Assembly: GCF_022539665.2 (NCBI RefSeq)
Contig: NC_081332.1
Coordinates: forward strand, 4,851,803-4,915,802
DNA: 64,000 nt
Direction of reading: 5' to 3'
Origin: Daphnia carinata
Lineage: Eukaryota; Arthropoda; Branchiopoda; Diplostraca; Daphniidae
In this document: positions 46,412 to 58,657 of the stretch, one piece after another
How positions within the stretch are numbered: the first letter of the stretch is position 1
Layout of the letters: the number at the start of each line of letters is the position of its first letter
Program-made: the position numbers and the translations under genes
The notes under the pieces: model-generated
Database searches by the model: none
The model's input: the letters and a program-made list of their open reading frames with translations, nothing else
Told to the model about the DNA's origin: nothing

Positions 46412-47508
46412 GATGAGACGACACCAATCACAACAGTTTTACCGGCCAGACTAAAGTGCCGCACCCACAGGTGTAAAGAGCGACCACGTCTAGTACCTGA
46501 AGTTATCTCAACGTCACTATCGTATTACTTCATATCGGACCGCTGATTAGGAACCTCCAACAATCATCCCTACTGATAAACGCAAGAAAAAGGTATTCGT
46601 AATAGTTTAGCACGCGTTTGTGTTTAGATTAATGTTTTCCTTATTTTATATCAATATTAAATTCCGATGCTTGTCAATTTTTTAGATGGTTCTTAACAAA
46701 CCAGATTTCATAAGTAATTATGATGTCAAAGCGATATAATTTACCGTTACGTTCCTGTAAAGCAGGAACTGGAGCAATTAGGCATAGTCGTGATCAGGCC
46801 CGACAACGTTATGTTCTAGTAAAGCCAAAATTTAACGTGGCTTTTCTCGAAAATTAGGTTTCTTATTTTGTACAAAAGCCAGTCTTGTTATATAGCTGCC
46901 TGCGTGTAATCATTCCTGTTTAGGTCTTCTCGCGGTAATCCTCTTGATACAACTTGTTCTAGTTCCTTGCATGACGGGATTGCAACGGGGTTTCGTGGAA
47001 ATGAGCTCGTATCATTAAATATTGCACACAAGAACTTTAACCGTAATGAACGAACAAATATTGAACACAAGGTTGAATTTCACAAGCAGATAAGCCAAAC
47101 ATTTGTCGGTACGTTCCCGAAACGCTGTCCTTGCTCATGTTCCAAATACCCGAACTGCTTTTTTTTTTTTAAGTTTTTGTTTCTTAGAATTTCGAAGTCT
47201 CAATGACGAAGCCTTACAGCTCGAATTTAAAACTGCACAGTGAGTCCGTAAAATTCATAGAACAAAAGAGAAAGTTTGTTTTTGCGTTCTTTTTGCTTTT
47301 CTGGCTTTTGCAATTCTCGGAAAACGTGTTATCATTGAATTTCCATTCTTGTCCGGTTAGGATCCCCCAACAAATTGATAACTATAAAATTGATTGTATA
47401 AAAGAGTGTAATTCGTTCGATTTGCTACTTTAAAAAAAAAAAAGTCAGCTCGGCTATTTTACAACGGGAAGCATTCAATTTTACCCATGCATTTTAATTG
47501 CTCAAAAT
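46412..47508. other. Intergenic region between SLC51A-like and cuticle genes
   Basis: No gene is supported. Two plus-strand frames (46967-47206, 47203-47433) have no domain and unlikely composition. Confidence 0.5.
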
Positions 47509-48187
47509 TTAGGCGGTGGTGACTGGAACTGTTGCAGCAGCAGCAGGGGCAGCTTCAGGGGTAACAGGAGCTACTGGGGCAGCAGATGCAGCGGGAGCTG
47601 CTGAAGCAGCTCTAGCAGCAGCAAGGGCGGCTCGGGCTTCAACGTGAGCGGCCATATGTGCAGCCTTAGCCTGGGCGACTTCGGGTGTGTCCTGTACCTG
47701 GACTGGTGCTACCAAATTGGCGACGGGAGCGACGGGCAGGTCGTTGGACAAGACGCGGAAGCCGCGGTGATCGGCGGTGTATGAAACGCGGACCTCTTTG
47801 CCTTCGGGATTGAAGTAAGCGTAGCTTCCGATCTGGTTGCCGAAAGCATCGCGGTAGTTGGTGGATGCCTGTCCGGGATGAGCATAACCGAAATGGGCTT
47901 GACCCAACTCGTCCTGAGAGTGGTACTGGCTGGCAGTGAAGCTGGGAACTCCGTAGAACGATGGGACAGCTGCTGTCGGAACTCCGGCGTATGCAACAGG
48001 AGCAACTGGGGCACCTGGATAATATCCTCCAGCGCCATATCCGTAGTTGTTAAACCATTGGGCTTGAGCTGCAACAGCGAGAACCAACAAACATGCGACC
48101 TGTTCAAGTGTAAGTAAAGTAAGTACATTTTAAAGATATGTGTTAGACAATGATTAGCTGAAGAATATGACTTACAGTAGATTTCAT
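47509..48187 (-). CDS. Cuticle protein with R&R-like chitin-binding region (paralogue 1)
   Basis: Exons are 48187-48176 (only MKST) and 48099-47509 (200 aa). A very short first exon interrupting the signal peptide (MKST|VACLLVLAVAAQA) is the classic layout of arthropod cuticle genes. The mature protein has a Gly/Tyr-rich start (NNYGYGAGGYYPG), the core QAHFGYAHPGQASTNYRDAF, GNQIGSYAYFNPEGKEVRVS and YTADHRGFRVLSNDLPVAP (chitin_bind_4/R&R-like), and an Ala/Pro/Val-rich tail. It is secreted by the epidermis and should bind chitin in the exoskeleton. The gene is a tandem paralogue of the one at 49574-51103. Confidence 0.92.
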
Positions 48188-48257
48188 TTTGGTTCGCTGA
48201 AATAGATGTGAGAGCAGAGAGAGAGATGGATGATGACTGACTCCATCGGATAAGAGT

Positions 48258-48265
48258 CTTTTATA
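48258..48265 (-). promoter_or_regulatory. TATA box of cuticle gene 1
   Basis: TATAAAAG on the minus strand lies about 25 bp upstream of a TCAGTC initiator at 48240-48235 and about 70 bp upstream of the ATG. Confidence 0.75.
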
Positions 48266-49573
48266 CTCGTTTGGTGAACGAAGGCGTCAACTTTTCCGGA
48301 ACAATTCAAAAAAGTATGGCTCAGCCACTAAAGGCCATCATGAATGTCATAGATATACATCGTGTAATTTTTTTTTTGTATGGAAAGTAACTAGCATTTT
48401 TGAATAGTACGGAAGAGGTTTTTTTCCACGTTGGCCTTGTAACGAAGGTCTTGGTTTCAACAATGCAATTAAGAGTACCTGTATAGATTGCACAGACATA
48501 TCGCATAAATCAGTATGGAATCAAAGACAGTTTTGAAACCTTCCGGGCACGTAGGTTTTTTTTTTAGCCTTGCCCTTCCGATTGCCTGGTACACGTGTGA
48601 AGGGTAAACGCCCTTCAGCCCCATTCGTACAAATGGCGCAAAGAGAATTTCGACTGAAAAATTGAGGGCTCCACCCAAATTGTGAACTCGTTCTTGTTAT
48701 ATCCTTCATCCTTGACTGTGTCCGATATGACGTCAATTTCGTTTGATTTCCATGGAATTGAACGCAATGACGAGAAGAGATTGAATATCGAGCAGGTTCC
48801 GTTCAATAATTCGGTTAGATTCTTACTACCATTTATGCATAAAAAAGGAGTCTAAGATTATTAGATACATGAAAACAAAGCCATTCTCTTTTTTTTTTAA
48901 TGGCTATTTGGACATGTATTAGTTCACAGAAGGATGGGCAATGTAGAAAATTGTGGGGTAGGATGGGTACGAAAGTATTTCATTTTACAACGTACATCCT
49001 TTTGGAAAAATTTTGAAAAGGAAAGGCACGTAATTGTTATATTACCAACGCTTCAATTGTTTAATGTTATGCAATTAATATTTGGAGATTTAAGCTTTTG
49101 TATTCTGGTGTCAACACATAAAGCATGGGTGCGTATATTTTCAAGTGGGTTTTTTTTATTGCAGCATTGTTTAATTTATCTTTCAAACGCTAACAGCTCA
49201 TTTTATATTGCAGGACTGGCGCACGTTCCAGATAAAGCCAGTCTACCCTTTTCATAAAAGAAAAAAGTGCCATCCAATATGGCATAAAGTAAACCACTTT
49301 TGCAACCATGACACGAATGCAGTTGCTGAAAGAGGTACGATCTTTATATTCTTAAACATAAGAAAAATAGCTGTAACCAACAGATGTGTTTTTTATGTGT
49401 ATGTATTCAAATCGAACGATTTCTTCTATACACATCGATTTTTATATGTACAATGAGAGCTAAGTGTGAGCAAATCGTCTTCTAGGAAAAGAAATTGACG
49501 CGACGACAATGCAAGAGAAACAAAGGAATCCATGACAAGTATGATGGCAAAAACTAACAACTAGTACCCCAAT
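48266..49573. other. Intergenic region between the two cuticle genes
   Basis: The sequence is AT-rich. Several plus- and minus-strand frames of 60-107 codons carry no recognised motif. It likely contains upstream control elements of cuticle gene 1 and the 3' UTR of cuticle gene 2. Confidence 0.5.
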
Positions 49574-51103
49574 TTACGCTGAAGAAACTACGTTGGAAGA
49601 AGCAGCCTCCTCTGCGACGGCAACCACAACGGGAGACACATCGGAAGCAGCAGGCTCAGCTTCAACAACTACTACGGGTTCTGGAACGGCGACAACGGAC
49701 TCTGCAACAACTGCGATGGATTGTGAAGCAGCTTCCACGGGTTCTGCAACGGCCACAGTGGGTTCTGCGACAGTTGCTACGGATTCGGAAGCAGCTACAA
49801 CGGGCTCAGCGACAGCGGCTACGGATTCAGAAGCAGCTGCAACGGGCTCCGAAGCGGCTGCAACGGGTTCAGAAGCAGCTACTACGGGCTCGGCGGCAGT
49901 GGCAATGGGCTCAGAAGCGGCTGCAACGGGCTCGGCGACAGTAGCAATGTGCTCCGAAGCGGCTGCAACGGGCTCGGCGACAGCGGCAATGGGCTCCGAA
50001 GCGGCTGCAACGGGCTCGGCGACAACCTCAACTGGTTCTACCGCGGGTTCAGCGACAACTGCAACAGAGTTCGAAGCGGCTGTTTCTGGTTCTATATCGG
50101 CAACAGCGGGTTCCACAACAACTGCAACAGAGTCTGAAGCGGCTGTTTCTGGTTCTATATCGGCAACAGCGGGTTCCACAACAACTGCAACAGAGTCTGA
50201 AGCGGCTGCTACGGGTTCGACGACAACTGCGACAGAGTCCGAAGAGGCCGCTACGGGTTCGACGACGGCGGCAGTTGGTTCTGCAATAGCGGCCATTGGA
50301 GCTACTTCGACGACGGCAACATCGGCAACCGGGGCTGATTCAGCGGCAACTGGAGCTGCGAAAGCCTCAACGGCGGCGACCGGAGCTTCGACTGTGGCTG
50401 CAACATTGACGGGATCTGCAGCGACAGGAGCTACTGGCTTGGGGGCAGCAGCGGCGGCTTTAGCGGCAGCAAGTACAGCTCTGGCTTCGGCGTGCGCAGC
50501 AAAATGAGCTGCTTTAGCCTGGGCCACTTCGGGAGTGTCCTCGACTTGAACAGGTGCAACCAAATTGGCCACAGGTGTTACCGGGGTGGCCACGGGGGCT
50601 ACTGGGGTGGCAACGGGCGCTACGGGCAGGTCGTTGGATAAGACGCGGAAGCCGCGGTGATCGGCAGTGTAAGAAACGCGGACCTCTTTGCCTTCGGGGT
50701 TGATGTAAGCGTAGCTGCCGATCTGGTTGCCGAAAGCATCGCGATAGTTGGTGGCTGCCTGCCCAGGGTGAGCATAGCCGAATCGGGCCTGGCCCATCTC
50801 ATCTTGAGCGTGGAATTGGCTGGAAGTGAAGCTGGGAACTCCGTAGAACGATGGGACAGCCGGGACTCCGCCGTAAGGAACAGATGGGAAAGGAGCGACA
50901 TGTGGAACAGGAGCGATCGGATAATATCCGCCGAATCCATTCATCGCGTACCCAGTGTTGATCCATCTGGCGTGAGAGGCCGCAGCCAAAACCAAAACGC
51001 AAGCAACCTTAGGTAGGCAATATTACAAAATTCAAAAGACAATTTAATAAATAGCAATTACATTTTAATATATTTAAATCAAATGACATACGATTGATTG
51101 CAT
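49574..51103 (-). CDS. Cuticle protein with R&R-like chitin-binding region and long Ala/Val/Glu/Pro repeat tail (paralogue 2)
   Basis: Exons are 51103-51092 (MQSI) and 51007-49574 (481 aa). The first 190 residues parallel paralogue 1: signal peptide MQSI|VACVLVLAAASHA, QARFGYAHPGQAATNYRDAF, GNQIGSYAYINPEGKEVRVS and the same YTADHRGFRVLSNDLP block. From about residue 235 to the end it carries a degenerate repeat of the type AVAEPVAAASEP/S, about 20 copies, missing from paralogue 1. The tail is hydrophobic-acidic and may be elastic or space-filling in cuticle; this is inferred from composition only. The same DNA gives a long open frame on the opposite strand because the repeats are built of GCN codons. 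Confidence 0.92.
49690..50310. repeat. Coding tandem repeat in cuticle gene 2, 30-60 bp units
   Basis: Units built on GCAACGGGCTC(G/A)GCGACAG and GAAGCGGCTGCAACGGG recur through this stretch, with a longer 63 bp unit duplicated near 50070-50190 (TTTCTGGTTCTATATCGGCA twice). It is probably expanding by replication slippage or unequal exchange. Confidence 0.8.
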
Positions 51104-51175
51104 GTTGTATCGCTGAAGAAAGTGTGAGCTGTAAGAAGGAGGGTTGTTGATTGATTTTCTGGCTCACTATCCAGC

Positions 51176-51183
51176 CTTTTATA
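51176..51183 (-). promoter_or_regulatory. TATA box of cuticle gene 2
   Basis: TATAAAAG on the minus strand lies about 75 bp upstream of the ATG at 51103, mirroring the arrangement in cuticle gene 1. Confidence 0.75.
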
Positions 51184-52298
51184 TTGAAACCTCGACAAGG
51201 AAACATGGTCTAGTCAGCCGGACCTAGTTAATTTTTTTCATTTATTTTCAGACTGGGTGAAAGTACAAGGAAATTGTTTTTTTCATACCGAAAAATAATC
51301 ACAATGCACGCGTTGCTCAATTTTGAGTGTTTAAGAATAACGCGGAACAGGTTCTTCAACGACCTTGCGACAGTATGACTAAGCAAGGTGAACCAGTAAA
51401 CTTCAAAGAACCCAGCATCAGATGTGGTATTGAGTAGTGTCGAATGGTACGACACCAGCCCAGGGAAAGGTATCGCCCGGTGTCAAGAACGACTGGTCCT
51501 GAAAAGAACGTAGCCTCAGTCTAAGGCTCGTGCCAAATAAAGGATAAAATTGGCCTGCCGAAGTGCCGATAGCTATTTAAGTATCTCATACTAATGTTGT
51601 AGGATAGCAACTCAGTTCACTTTCACGTAGAATTGTTTGTTTCAGCACCTTCATGATAATTTTTTCGTATATTAGACAAAGGATGCTACAATAATAAACA
51701 TAATTTCTCATTTTTACGTAGGTGAATTGTTAGGTGGAATGGAAACGGAAACCTTGCGCAAGGCAATAAACCCACCTACGATTGGCACGGGCTATCGTCA
51801 AGATACTGATTTGCAGCCGCACCTAAATATTTCGCCATAGCGAATTTCATTGTCAACACACAATAAAGCATGGTAACGTTTCGCCTTGGATAAAAAGCTT
51901 GAATTATCTTTGCATTTCCCATCTAGTGCAATCGATAGCAGTTGAAAGCAACATGGCGCCTGTTCAACTGATTATGACTACAATGAAACAGTCACGAGAG
52001 ACCGCGCGCAAAGATAAACGGAAATGTATCACAAGTTTATCTATAGAGTACATGCGCGCTGGCGAAGATATTGATAGGGAAAACACATGATGTACGTGCG
52101 AAAACTATAGTATTATTTAGTTTTCGAATAAGCTTCGGCTGAGAAGTTTGTTAATATCTGTTTGTCACTTTCGTTCGAATATTTTTTATGGCAGGAGCAA
52201 AGGCCCTTGGAAACCAGCAAGTGCATTCATAAAGCTTTCTTTTCACCTGCTTTTTCACAAATTAGTGACATAACTTTGGGCCAAGAGCATCTTCAAGA
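51184..52298. other. Intergenic region, divergent upstream sequence of cuticle gene 2 and the four-TM gene
   Basis: No gene is supported. A 46-codon ATG frame starting near 51953 lacks recognisable features. The rest is AT-rich. Confidence 0.45.
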
Positions 52299-53415
52299 AT
52301 GACGCCCAACAGCCATCGTTTACCACAACCTGAATACAATAATGAACATTTAGCACTACTTCCAGAAACATTTACTAAAGCCATGATTGGAGTACTAATC
52401 TCATGTGGTGTGATTGTAATCGGAATGCAGGTAAGCGACTACTTTCTTATTCGCACTTTTTTTTTCATTTTACTGACTTGACAACTTTTTTGCTTGGCGA
52501 AAAGTCTTACGTTTACTACAATTTTACACAAGTGTACGACGGAAACAGTCTTCCTAGTTCAAACTATGCAAGCTCCTGGGCTGTTTTGTACACTGTCATG
52601 GCTATGTCCAGTGGTTCGGCCAACGCTTTGATTGGATTCTTTCTATCCTGCGTCATCAGGGCTAAACGACGGCTCATGTAAATAATGTCGACAAAAACTG
52701 GAAAACATCAAAAATCCATTTGTTGTGATCAATCAATGCTTATCTGTACTAATCATAAAGGATGATCTTCGGGACCATTGCCACTTTTCTCGCTGGCGTA
52801 GCATCGGCTTTGGCAGGTCTTTGTGCCATCGCCGAGCTTATCAAACTCTACAATGACAAGGAGATACCACAACACGTTTGCGTTGGAGCAGCTGACTACG
52901 AGCCTTTTAAAAGCACCTGTAACACATCGCAAATAACTTTTCCATTTTTTATTATCTGAACTAACATGATATTCTCATGGGCAGGTGTGACGTGGTGGTG
53001 GTTGGAACTGATGGTTGTTATCTTTAGCGGTCTCGCACTTATCGCCAATTTCGCCTGCTTCGTCGTTTTATGTGTCGATATTTGGAATGGGAACTACTAC
53101 AAAGAGCTACAGCAAACAAAATTGCATTCTGTGGAATCGTCCACGTCAGTTTCCACCGTCATTTATTCCCTGTACGGCGATCACAGTACAAAGTCAGGTG
53201 TAATGATACCCCGGATTAATAGTGTGCAAGCAGAGCAACACCGTAAACCAGATGACAAACTTAAATGGAATAGGATTAGCCTTGTTACACGAAACCCTGT
53301 TACCCAAATAGCAGAACAACAAAACCCATCACCTGGGGTGCATCAATTAACACGGAACCGACCTAGTTTACCAATCGTCATTCGGAAGAATACAAGTTCA
53401 GTATATTTTTATTGA
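52299..53415 (+). CDS. Four-transmembrane protein of unknown function (tetraspan-like)
   Basis: Exons are 52299-52430, 52505-52677, 52761-52918 and 52985-53415 (297 aa), all in frame. TM1 is AMIGVLISCGVIVIGM, TM2 AVLYTVMAMSSGSANALIGF, TM3 IFGTIATFLAGVASALAGLC, and TM4 LELMVVIFSGLALIANFACF continuing through VVLCVDIW. The loop between TM3 and TM4 has two cysteines (HVCVGAADYEPFKSTC). Both ends appear cytosolic, and the C-terminal tail of about 115 residues is Ser/Asn/Lys-rich and disordered. The topology resembles MARVEL, claudin or TMEM-type tetraspans, but the claudin W-GLW-C-C signature is absent and I cannot name a family. The exon 2 acceptor (GCGAAAAG) is weak. Confidence 0.75.
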
Positions 53416-54197
53416 TCCAAGATAATTGATTTCGATTTATTACCTGTATCGCTTGACATGCCTCCTGTGCTTTATATTTATCAAGCTAAATTCTATTCTC
53501 GTATTCCGATTCCATTTATATTGTAGGATTGCCTCCGATTTGGCAACCTCCGACTGTACAAAACAGATGGTTTAGCGTAACAATGGCAGAAATAAAGTAA
53601 GACAGAAATGTATTTTTTATAACATATGAATGTTGTCGGAATAGCAAAGGAATATTAAACTCTTGCATTTCATCCAGTAGCCCTGGTAGGAAGGTTCGAA
53701 TGTGAAATTGATCCCATTGTGTTGGAAGAAGCACTTGAGTGAAATCCGTTTGCCACTAGATGGCGAATGCATGCTAAATTTGCAAAAAATCTGAAAAGTA
53801 TTGAATCTTGCCAATAGATGGCGTTTGCAACATTTAACAAAAAACCCGCAATAGATTATTACCAGTAGATGACGTTGCAGAGAAAAATTTAATACAACAA
53901 ATTAAAGTCAACATTTGAACTGATTAATCGATACACAAAAAACAAGAACGAAGCGATATGTTTATTAAATGAGAATTTTATGACAAAATACAGCAAAAAC
54001 TGTAGGTCAGGGTTGCACAACCACATGAGGTTTTGTCGGCATTCGTCTGCTAGTGAGATATTCTCCCGCCGAGTAGCTTACGTGCACGTCGTGGTTGTGT
54101 GTGAGAGCGGAATAAAGTGTTACGTGTAAAAACAAGTGATATCCGACCCCAAAGGTTCATGCAATATTAAGAAGAAGTGATATGGAAAAATACCTTC
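53416..54197. other. Intergenic segment with a CTCF-like motif cluster
   Basis: No coding sequence is seen. It contains three CTCF-like motifs (53753-53874) and a more GC-rich stretch at about 54030-54110 that may be a promoter for a gene beginning near 54198. Confidence 0.45.
53753..53874 (+). promoter_or_regulatory. Cluster of three CTCF-like binding motifs
   Basis: CCACTAGATGGCG (53753-53765), CCAATAGATGGCG (53811-53823) and CCAGTAGATGACG (53862-53874) all lie in the same orientation, 58 and 51 bp apart. The first fits the CTCF core CCASYAGRKGGCR exactly; the other two differ from it at one position each. Binding is inferred. Confidence 0.5.
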
Positions 54198-54348
54198 ATG
54201 ATTCGTAAAATCTGTGAATTCTCTTTGTCGCTAAACGATGTACAAAATCCGGATTGGGCCGTCACCACGATGCCGGCAGACCTGGTGAATGTCAGACCAA
54301 GTGTTCTATCACAAGATGGTCTCCTAGTCACAACGGCGGGAAACTCGG
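54198..54348 (+). other. Candidate first coding exon of an unidentified gene
   Basis: The ATG at 54198 opens a 50-codon frame (MIRKICEFSLSLNDVQNPDW... MPADLVNVRPSVLSQDG... TTAGNS) that ends in a strong donor, AACTCG|GTAAGT. A moderately GC-rich promoter-like stretch lies 100 bp upstream. I could not find the next exon within the window. It may splice over a long intron, or it may be spurious. Confidence 0.35.
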
Positions 54349-57300
54349 TAAGTCTTTCTTTCGCGTATTTTTATTTCTTTTAAATTATCGTAAGTAAGCA
54401 AGGGTAGCTGTTTTATCGTTATCGATTTTTTTTACGACTTCTTGTTGACTGTTTCCTCGAATCACCGCATGGGACGAGATTGATTGGCATCTCATATGTC
54501 TATGTCTGCCTTGTACTTTTCTTTTGGGATTGTGCAATATGAGAACCCAAAAAGATACTTTTTATTTTTGAATTTCCCAATATTGAAAATGAATATTTTA
54601 TCTCCTTCCAATTGAATTAGAAGTGTGGGAAGAGAGACGAAGTCCTTACGCCATCTGGCCATAGATAATTGAACATTTTTCAAACTCCGGCATCAAAGAA
54701 ACCAAAGATGAAATTTCCCGATTACTTTAGTTTAATATCTTTGCCCGCTAATTTTTCATCCTGCTACACCCGGCATCTCGATTAAGGCTTAAAAAAAGAC
54801 GAAACAAATGAGAAAAAAAATTACGGCATGTGATTTTATTTTCCATTTTCGGGGTTTTGAAATTGGTCGTGGTGAAGGACATGGAGAGGTTAGTTGGGGC
54901 GTTGGAAAGCATGGGTACTGACAGGAAAGAGTAAGTGAGTATAGCTCCGGGACATTTTTCTGTTCAGGTTAGCAAAAGCGAATACCCCAACGACAAATGT
55001 AACTTGGGTACACATTTCATTTTTATTTTGCGAATCTCAAACTTTCTTTTAATAAATGGTAATGACTAAATCCATCGCCATTTTAAATTTAAAGATGGCG
55101 CATGATTATGGCTTCACAGTTCACGCCCTTATCTCATGGGAAACTTTATTTTTAGAAGAAAAAAAAATTTTATGCGTTGGCTTACAGCGTTTAATCCTCA
55201 GCATTTTAGAGCAATTCGAAAATTCTTTTTATTACCCAACAGAATTTAATTTAATGTAGCGACATTGGACACCAGTCGCGTCCTAAGATTGCAGTCTTTT
55301 GTTCTTTTGTTTGGTGGCATTTGCTTTCTCGTATCGTGCTGCCACCTAGCGCCGCTTGGTTGAGCCATTCACCTTTCCCGTTTGCCCTTGAAAAGACCTT
55401 TTTACTACGAAACTGCGCCACAACCTCCCAAATGGGAAACAAAATAAAAAAAAGGCGTCTTTTTTCCCTTGAAAACCACACGATGCATTCACATAATGTG
55501 CGATCGCATTTTTAGTTGTGTTTTTTTTGTTGCGTTGCTGTTGTTTTTCCTCTACCTAATCCACACCTTCCTTCCTGCTTTTCGTTGCTATCCGTACAAC
55601 GACAACGATTCTCAGAGGTCGTTCGTCGGTTTCAGGTGCAAATAATATTTCCGGGGGGGTTGTTTTACTTCGTCATCAAGGGGGGGAATAATATTTGTGC
55701 TTTTCTCTGAAGGTGAAAATTTACCTTCAAATAACATTGGGGGCCCTTTCTCACGGCCACGATATTCTTCTCACTTCTTTCGTATTCTGACTAAATTCAT
55801 TACGCGAAAACCCTGGGGAAAAGCGATGTTAAACAGGGAAATAAATTCATCCGTTCTACTTTTTTGTTGTGATCTCCGTCATTGACACGTGGATAGCAAT
55901 TTTACAAAAAAAAACTAACGACGAGTGCGAACCAAAGCCCTACGAGATTTTTGCTCACGAGTTCACGCTTAACACTATACGGAAGCGTCAAGTAAAAAAA
56001 AAAAAATACCAAACTTTCTCGATTCAACAAAAAAAAAAGAGCTTAAAGCGTAAGAAATAAAGCGTTTGGCTTCTCACAAAATAATGAGCTTTATCATGTT
56101 GTTCTTACGTACCCGAGAATGACGTCACACTGTTGTTCTCTTGCTTTGGATACAGCGCGTATTGTCGAATCGGTCACATCCTTCCCACAGAACCACTTAT
56201 GTTGCCTCCATTATTTGTGTGTTTTGCCTTTTAAAAAAAAAAATCCCAGTCGCCTGGACTTTGCTCATTCGATCAAAAAGCCATGAAATGAAGTAAATAA
56301 CATACAAGTGATAACGGGATGATATGGCGCATTTTGACTAACGCAGACTACTATTAAACTTAAATGCGTAGTAGAAAATTCAATCTTTCCAAAAAAAATC
56401 GCAGTTTAAACGAGATTTTTGTTGTTGTTGAAAGAACGTGTGCGACAGGTACATTGTGCGTGAATCTTCTTTTTGAACGAGTTTCCTAGTATTTTGTTTT
56501 CTGGATGTTTTGTTTTTCTCATTTAGCTCAACACACTTGTTCAGCGTGCGTCAAGACGTTCATTGTTATTGTATCAGTAGACAACGTGTATTTGTCTTCC
56601 TTTTGTTTTCCTGGATCTTTAAATCTGGTTTAAAGGGTGGGGTGATTCGGAGGAGAAATCCAGGTAGCAACACAATCATCTTAAAATAATTCCCTCAATC
56701 CAATGTAGGTGACTGAAACTATTATTTTTTCTTTTCTTTTAATCCAAAGGCTATCAACTACCTGTGGTCTCTAGGGTCAGGGCTAAAAAAGATCCAGGTC
56801 GAACCTCCACCTGAAAATTTGTTTTAAAGGAGATTTCTTTTTTTTTTCTTCTTTCTGGGCGAAACTCCAAAAAAAAGAGAAGAGACAGGATGACCATTGT
56901 GTGTTCCATGCCTGCAGTGATATTTTCTATGGAAAATAACTTTGAATATGAATTTTGAAAAAAAAAAAGAGGGGCTCCTTTTTTGTTTAAATTGTATGGG
57001 GGAGAACAGCTGTGTATGTATACGGTTTCCCTTCCCCTTCTGTGGAGGGGGGCGATCAGCTGTTTTGAAACAGCTACAGGCGGTTTTTTGAGTCTCCTTT
57101 GTTTTCGTCCTCTACGGCTTGTCCTCTAACCACTCTCTTCTTTCAGCCAAATTCGGTCCCTTGCCATATCGGGACCCTAGCAGCACCGGTTCCCCCAAAA
57201 CGTTCTTTGTGTGTTGTTTGGATTTTTTTTTCCCTATCAGCTGATTCTTTCCACTTCCATCCCCCCAACTGGATTGTATACAGTTTTCCAAAATGTTATG

Positions 57301-58600
57301 TACAATTTGATGCTTGTGCAATCATTTCTTTTCTAAAATTCATTTAAGAAAACAAAACAAAAAAGGATTACGAAAAAGAAAGAGAACTTGAAACCAAACT
57401 TTCTCTCCCAAAGTCTTCAAAATGTTAAAACTGTGATCAGAGTTTTCGCTGTTGTTCTTCGAATTCGACAACCAACACGAAACCAAATACTGATCGTCTT
57501 CGACAACAACTCACGAATATAGTGTTCGGAAGGTGTTAGTTACTAAACGTTTAGAACGAAACAAAAGGGAATAACAAGTTTCAGGTAGCGGCCATCTTGT
57601 TTCCCCTGCGATCCAATCAAAATGGATCGTTTCCTCGCACTTGTCAATTGATCGAAGATGCTTGTTTTCTCGTCTCATTTGTGAACTTTCTCGTCGTTTC
57701 CTCTTTTCTTAATGATGAATTAACAACGCTGAAAAGAAAATCCCTTTTTTTTCTAGATCCAATTTCCCTCTTTAATTTTTGCCAGTCACAATTTACGGCT
57801 GTGTACTTTTTTTCACAACTTTCGTTTTCGTCACCACAGAGCACCGTTTTTATTGCAATATTTTCTTGCGGTTAAATTGACCGGTTAAAGCATTTTCGCA
57901 CGACGGAATCAAATTGTTTTTTCATTTTTTTTTTCAACGGGTGAAGCACTCGACATCTGCTTATTTTCTTGTCGAGGGTGGTGGGGGATGGTAGATTTTT
58001 ATCCAGCACACAAAGAATATGGTGAATGTTTTTGGCCGTCAGAGGGCCCTTTAAAACGCTTCACAGCTGTTTTTTACTCGCCTTTGTCTCTGTGTCACCT
58101 TCTTTTTCCCGATTCGAATGTAGGGTGCGGATTATATAGACGTTTTTGTGTGTTTATCACACAGAGAACAAGTTATCGGATATGGAAACTCGCAATGACC
58201 CGAAAACCAGATATACCAGTTGAGAGAAATTTCCGATGCCACATCAAAAAACACATTTTTTTGTTTGTTTTGCTCGGCAAAACAGTTTTTGTTTCAATGA
58301 TATTTGATCGACCGAAAGTAGGTTTTGATGGTATACTCATCTTGTTTTCCACTTAAAAAAAAAATAAGGGAGGCAGATTAGATTACTTTTACATGGTAGT
58401 TGCAGTTCTAAAGACATTAGAAAGAAAGGAAACTGGAAACCGGTAGAGCTAAAAATTTGTAATGACTTTCGCCTTTTTTTTTTTCGGACGAAAAACAAAA
58501 ACAAAAAAAAATCTAACGTTCACGAATTTTTTTTTTTGTGGGAAAAAACGTGTGTGCGTTTTCCGTAGTGGTTGATTATTCATTCACCACAACGCTGGAC
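54349..58600. other. Low-complexity, AT-rich region without recognised genes
   Basis: Long A and T homopolymers, polypurine/polypyrimidine tracts and many short frames without domains fill this stretch. A CGGCCATCTTG motif (YY1-like when read on the minus strand) lies at 57590-57600. It may be a long intron of the candidate gene starting at 54198, or intergenic DNA. Confidence 0.45.
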
Positions 58601-58649
58601 GACTCGTAATTTTCTTGTTCTGGGCACCACAGACGCGAGTCATCGGAAC

Positions 58650-58657
58650 TGACGTCA
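58650..58657. promoter_or_regulatory. CRE palindrome TGACGTCA, distal to BTG
   Basis: The palindrome lies in a GC-rich island (about 58630-58720) with further CGACGTCG and GCGCGC steps, about 730 bp before the inferred BTG transcription start. Confidence 0.5.

Noticed and set aside
49593-50507. Long plus-strand open frame (304 codons, ATGSEA-type repeats) opposite cuticle gene 2
   Set aside because: It is the complement of a GCN-rich coding repeat, which avoids stops in antisense frames. It has no signal peptide, no splice context and no domain; the cuticle gene on the minus strand explains the DNA.
51953-52090. 46-codon frame MAPVQLIMTTMKQSRETARK
   Set aside because: Too short and without context; probably chance.
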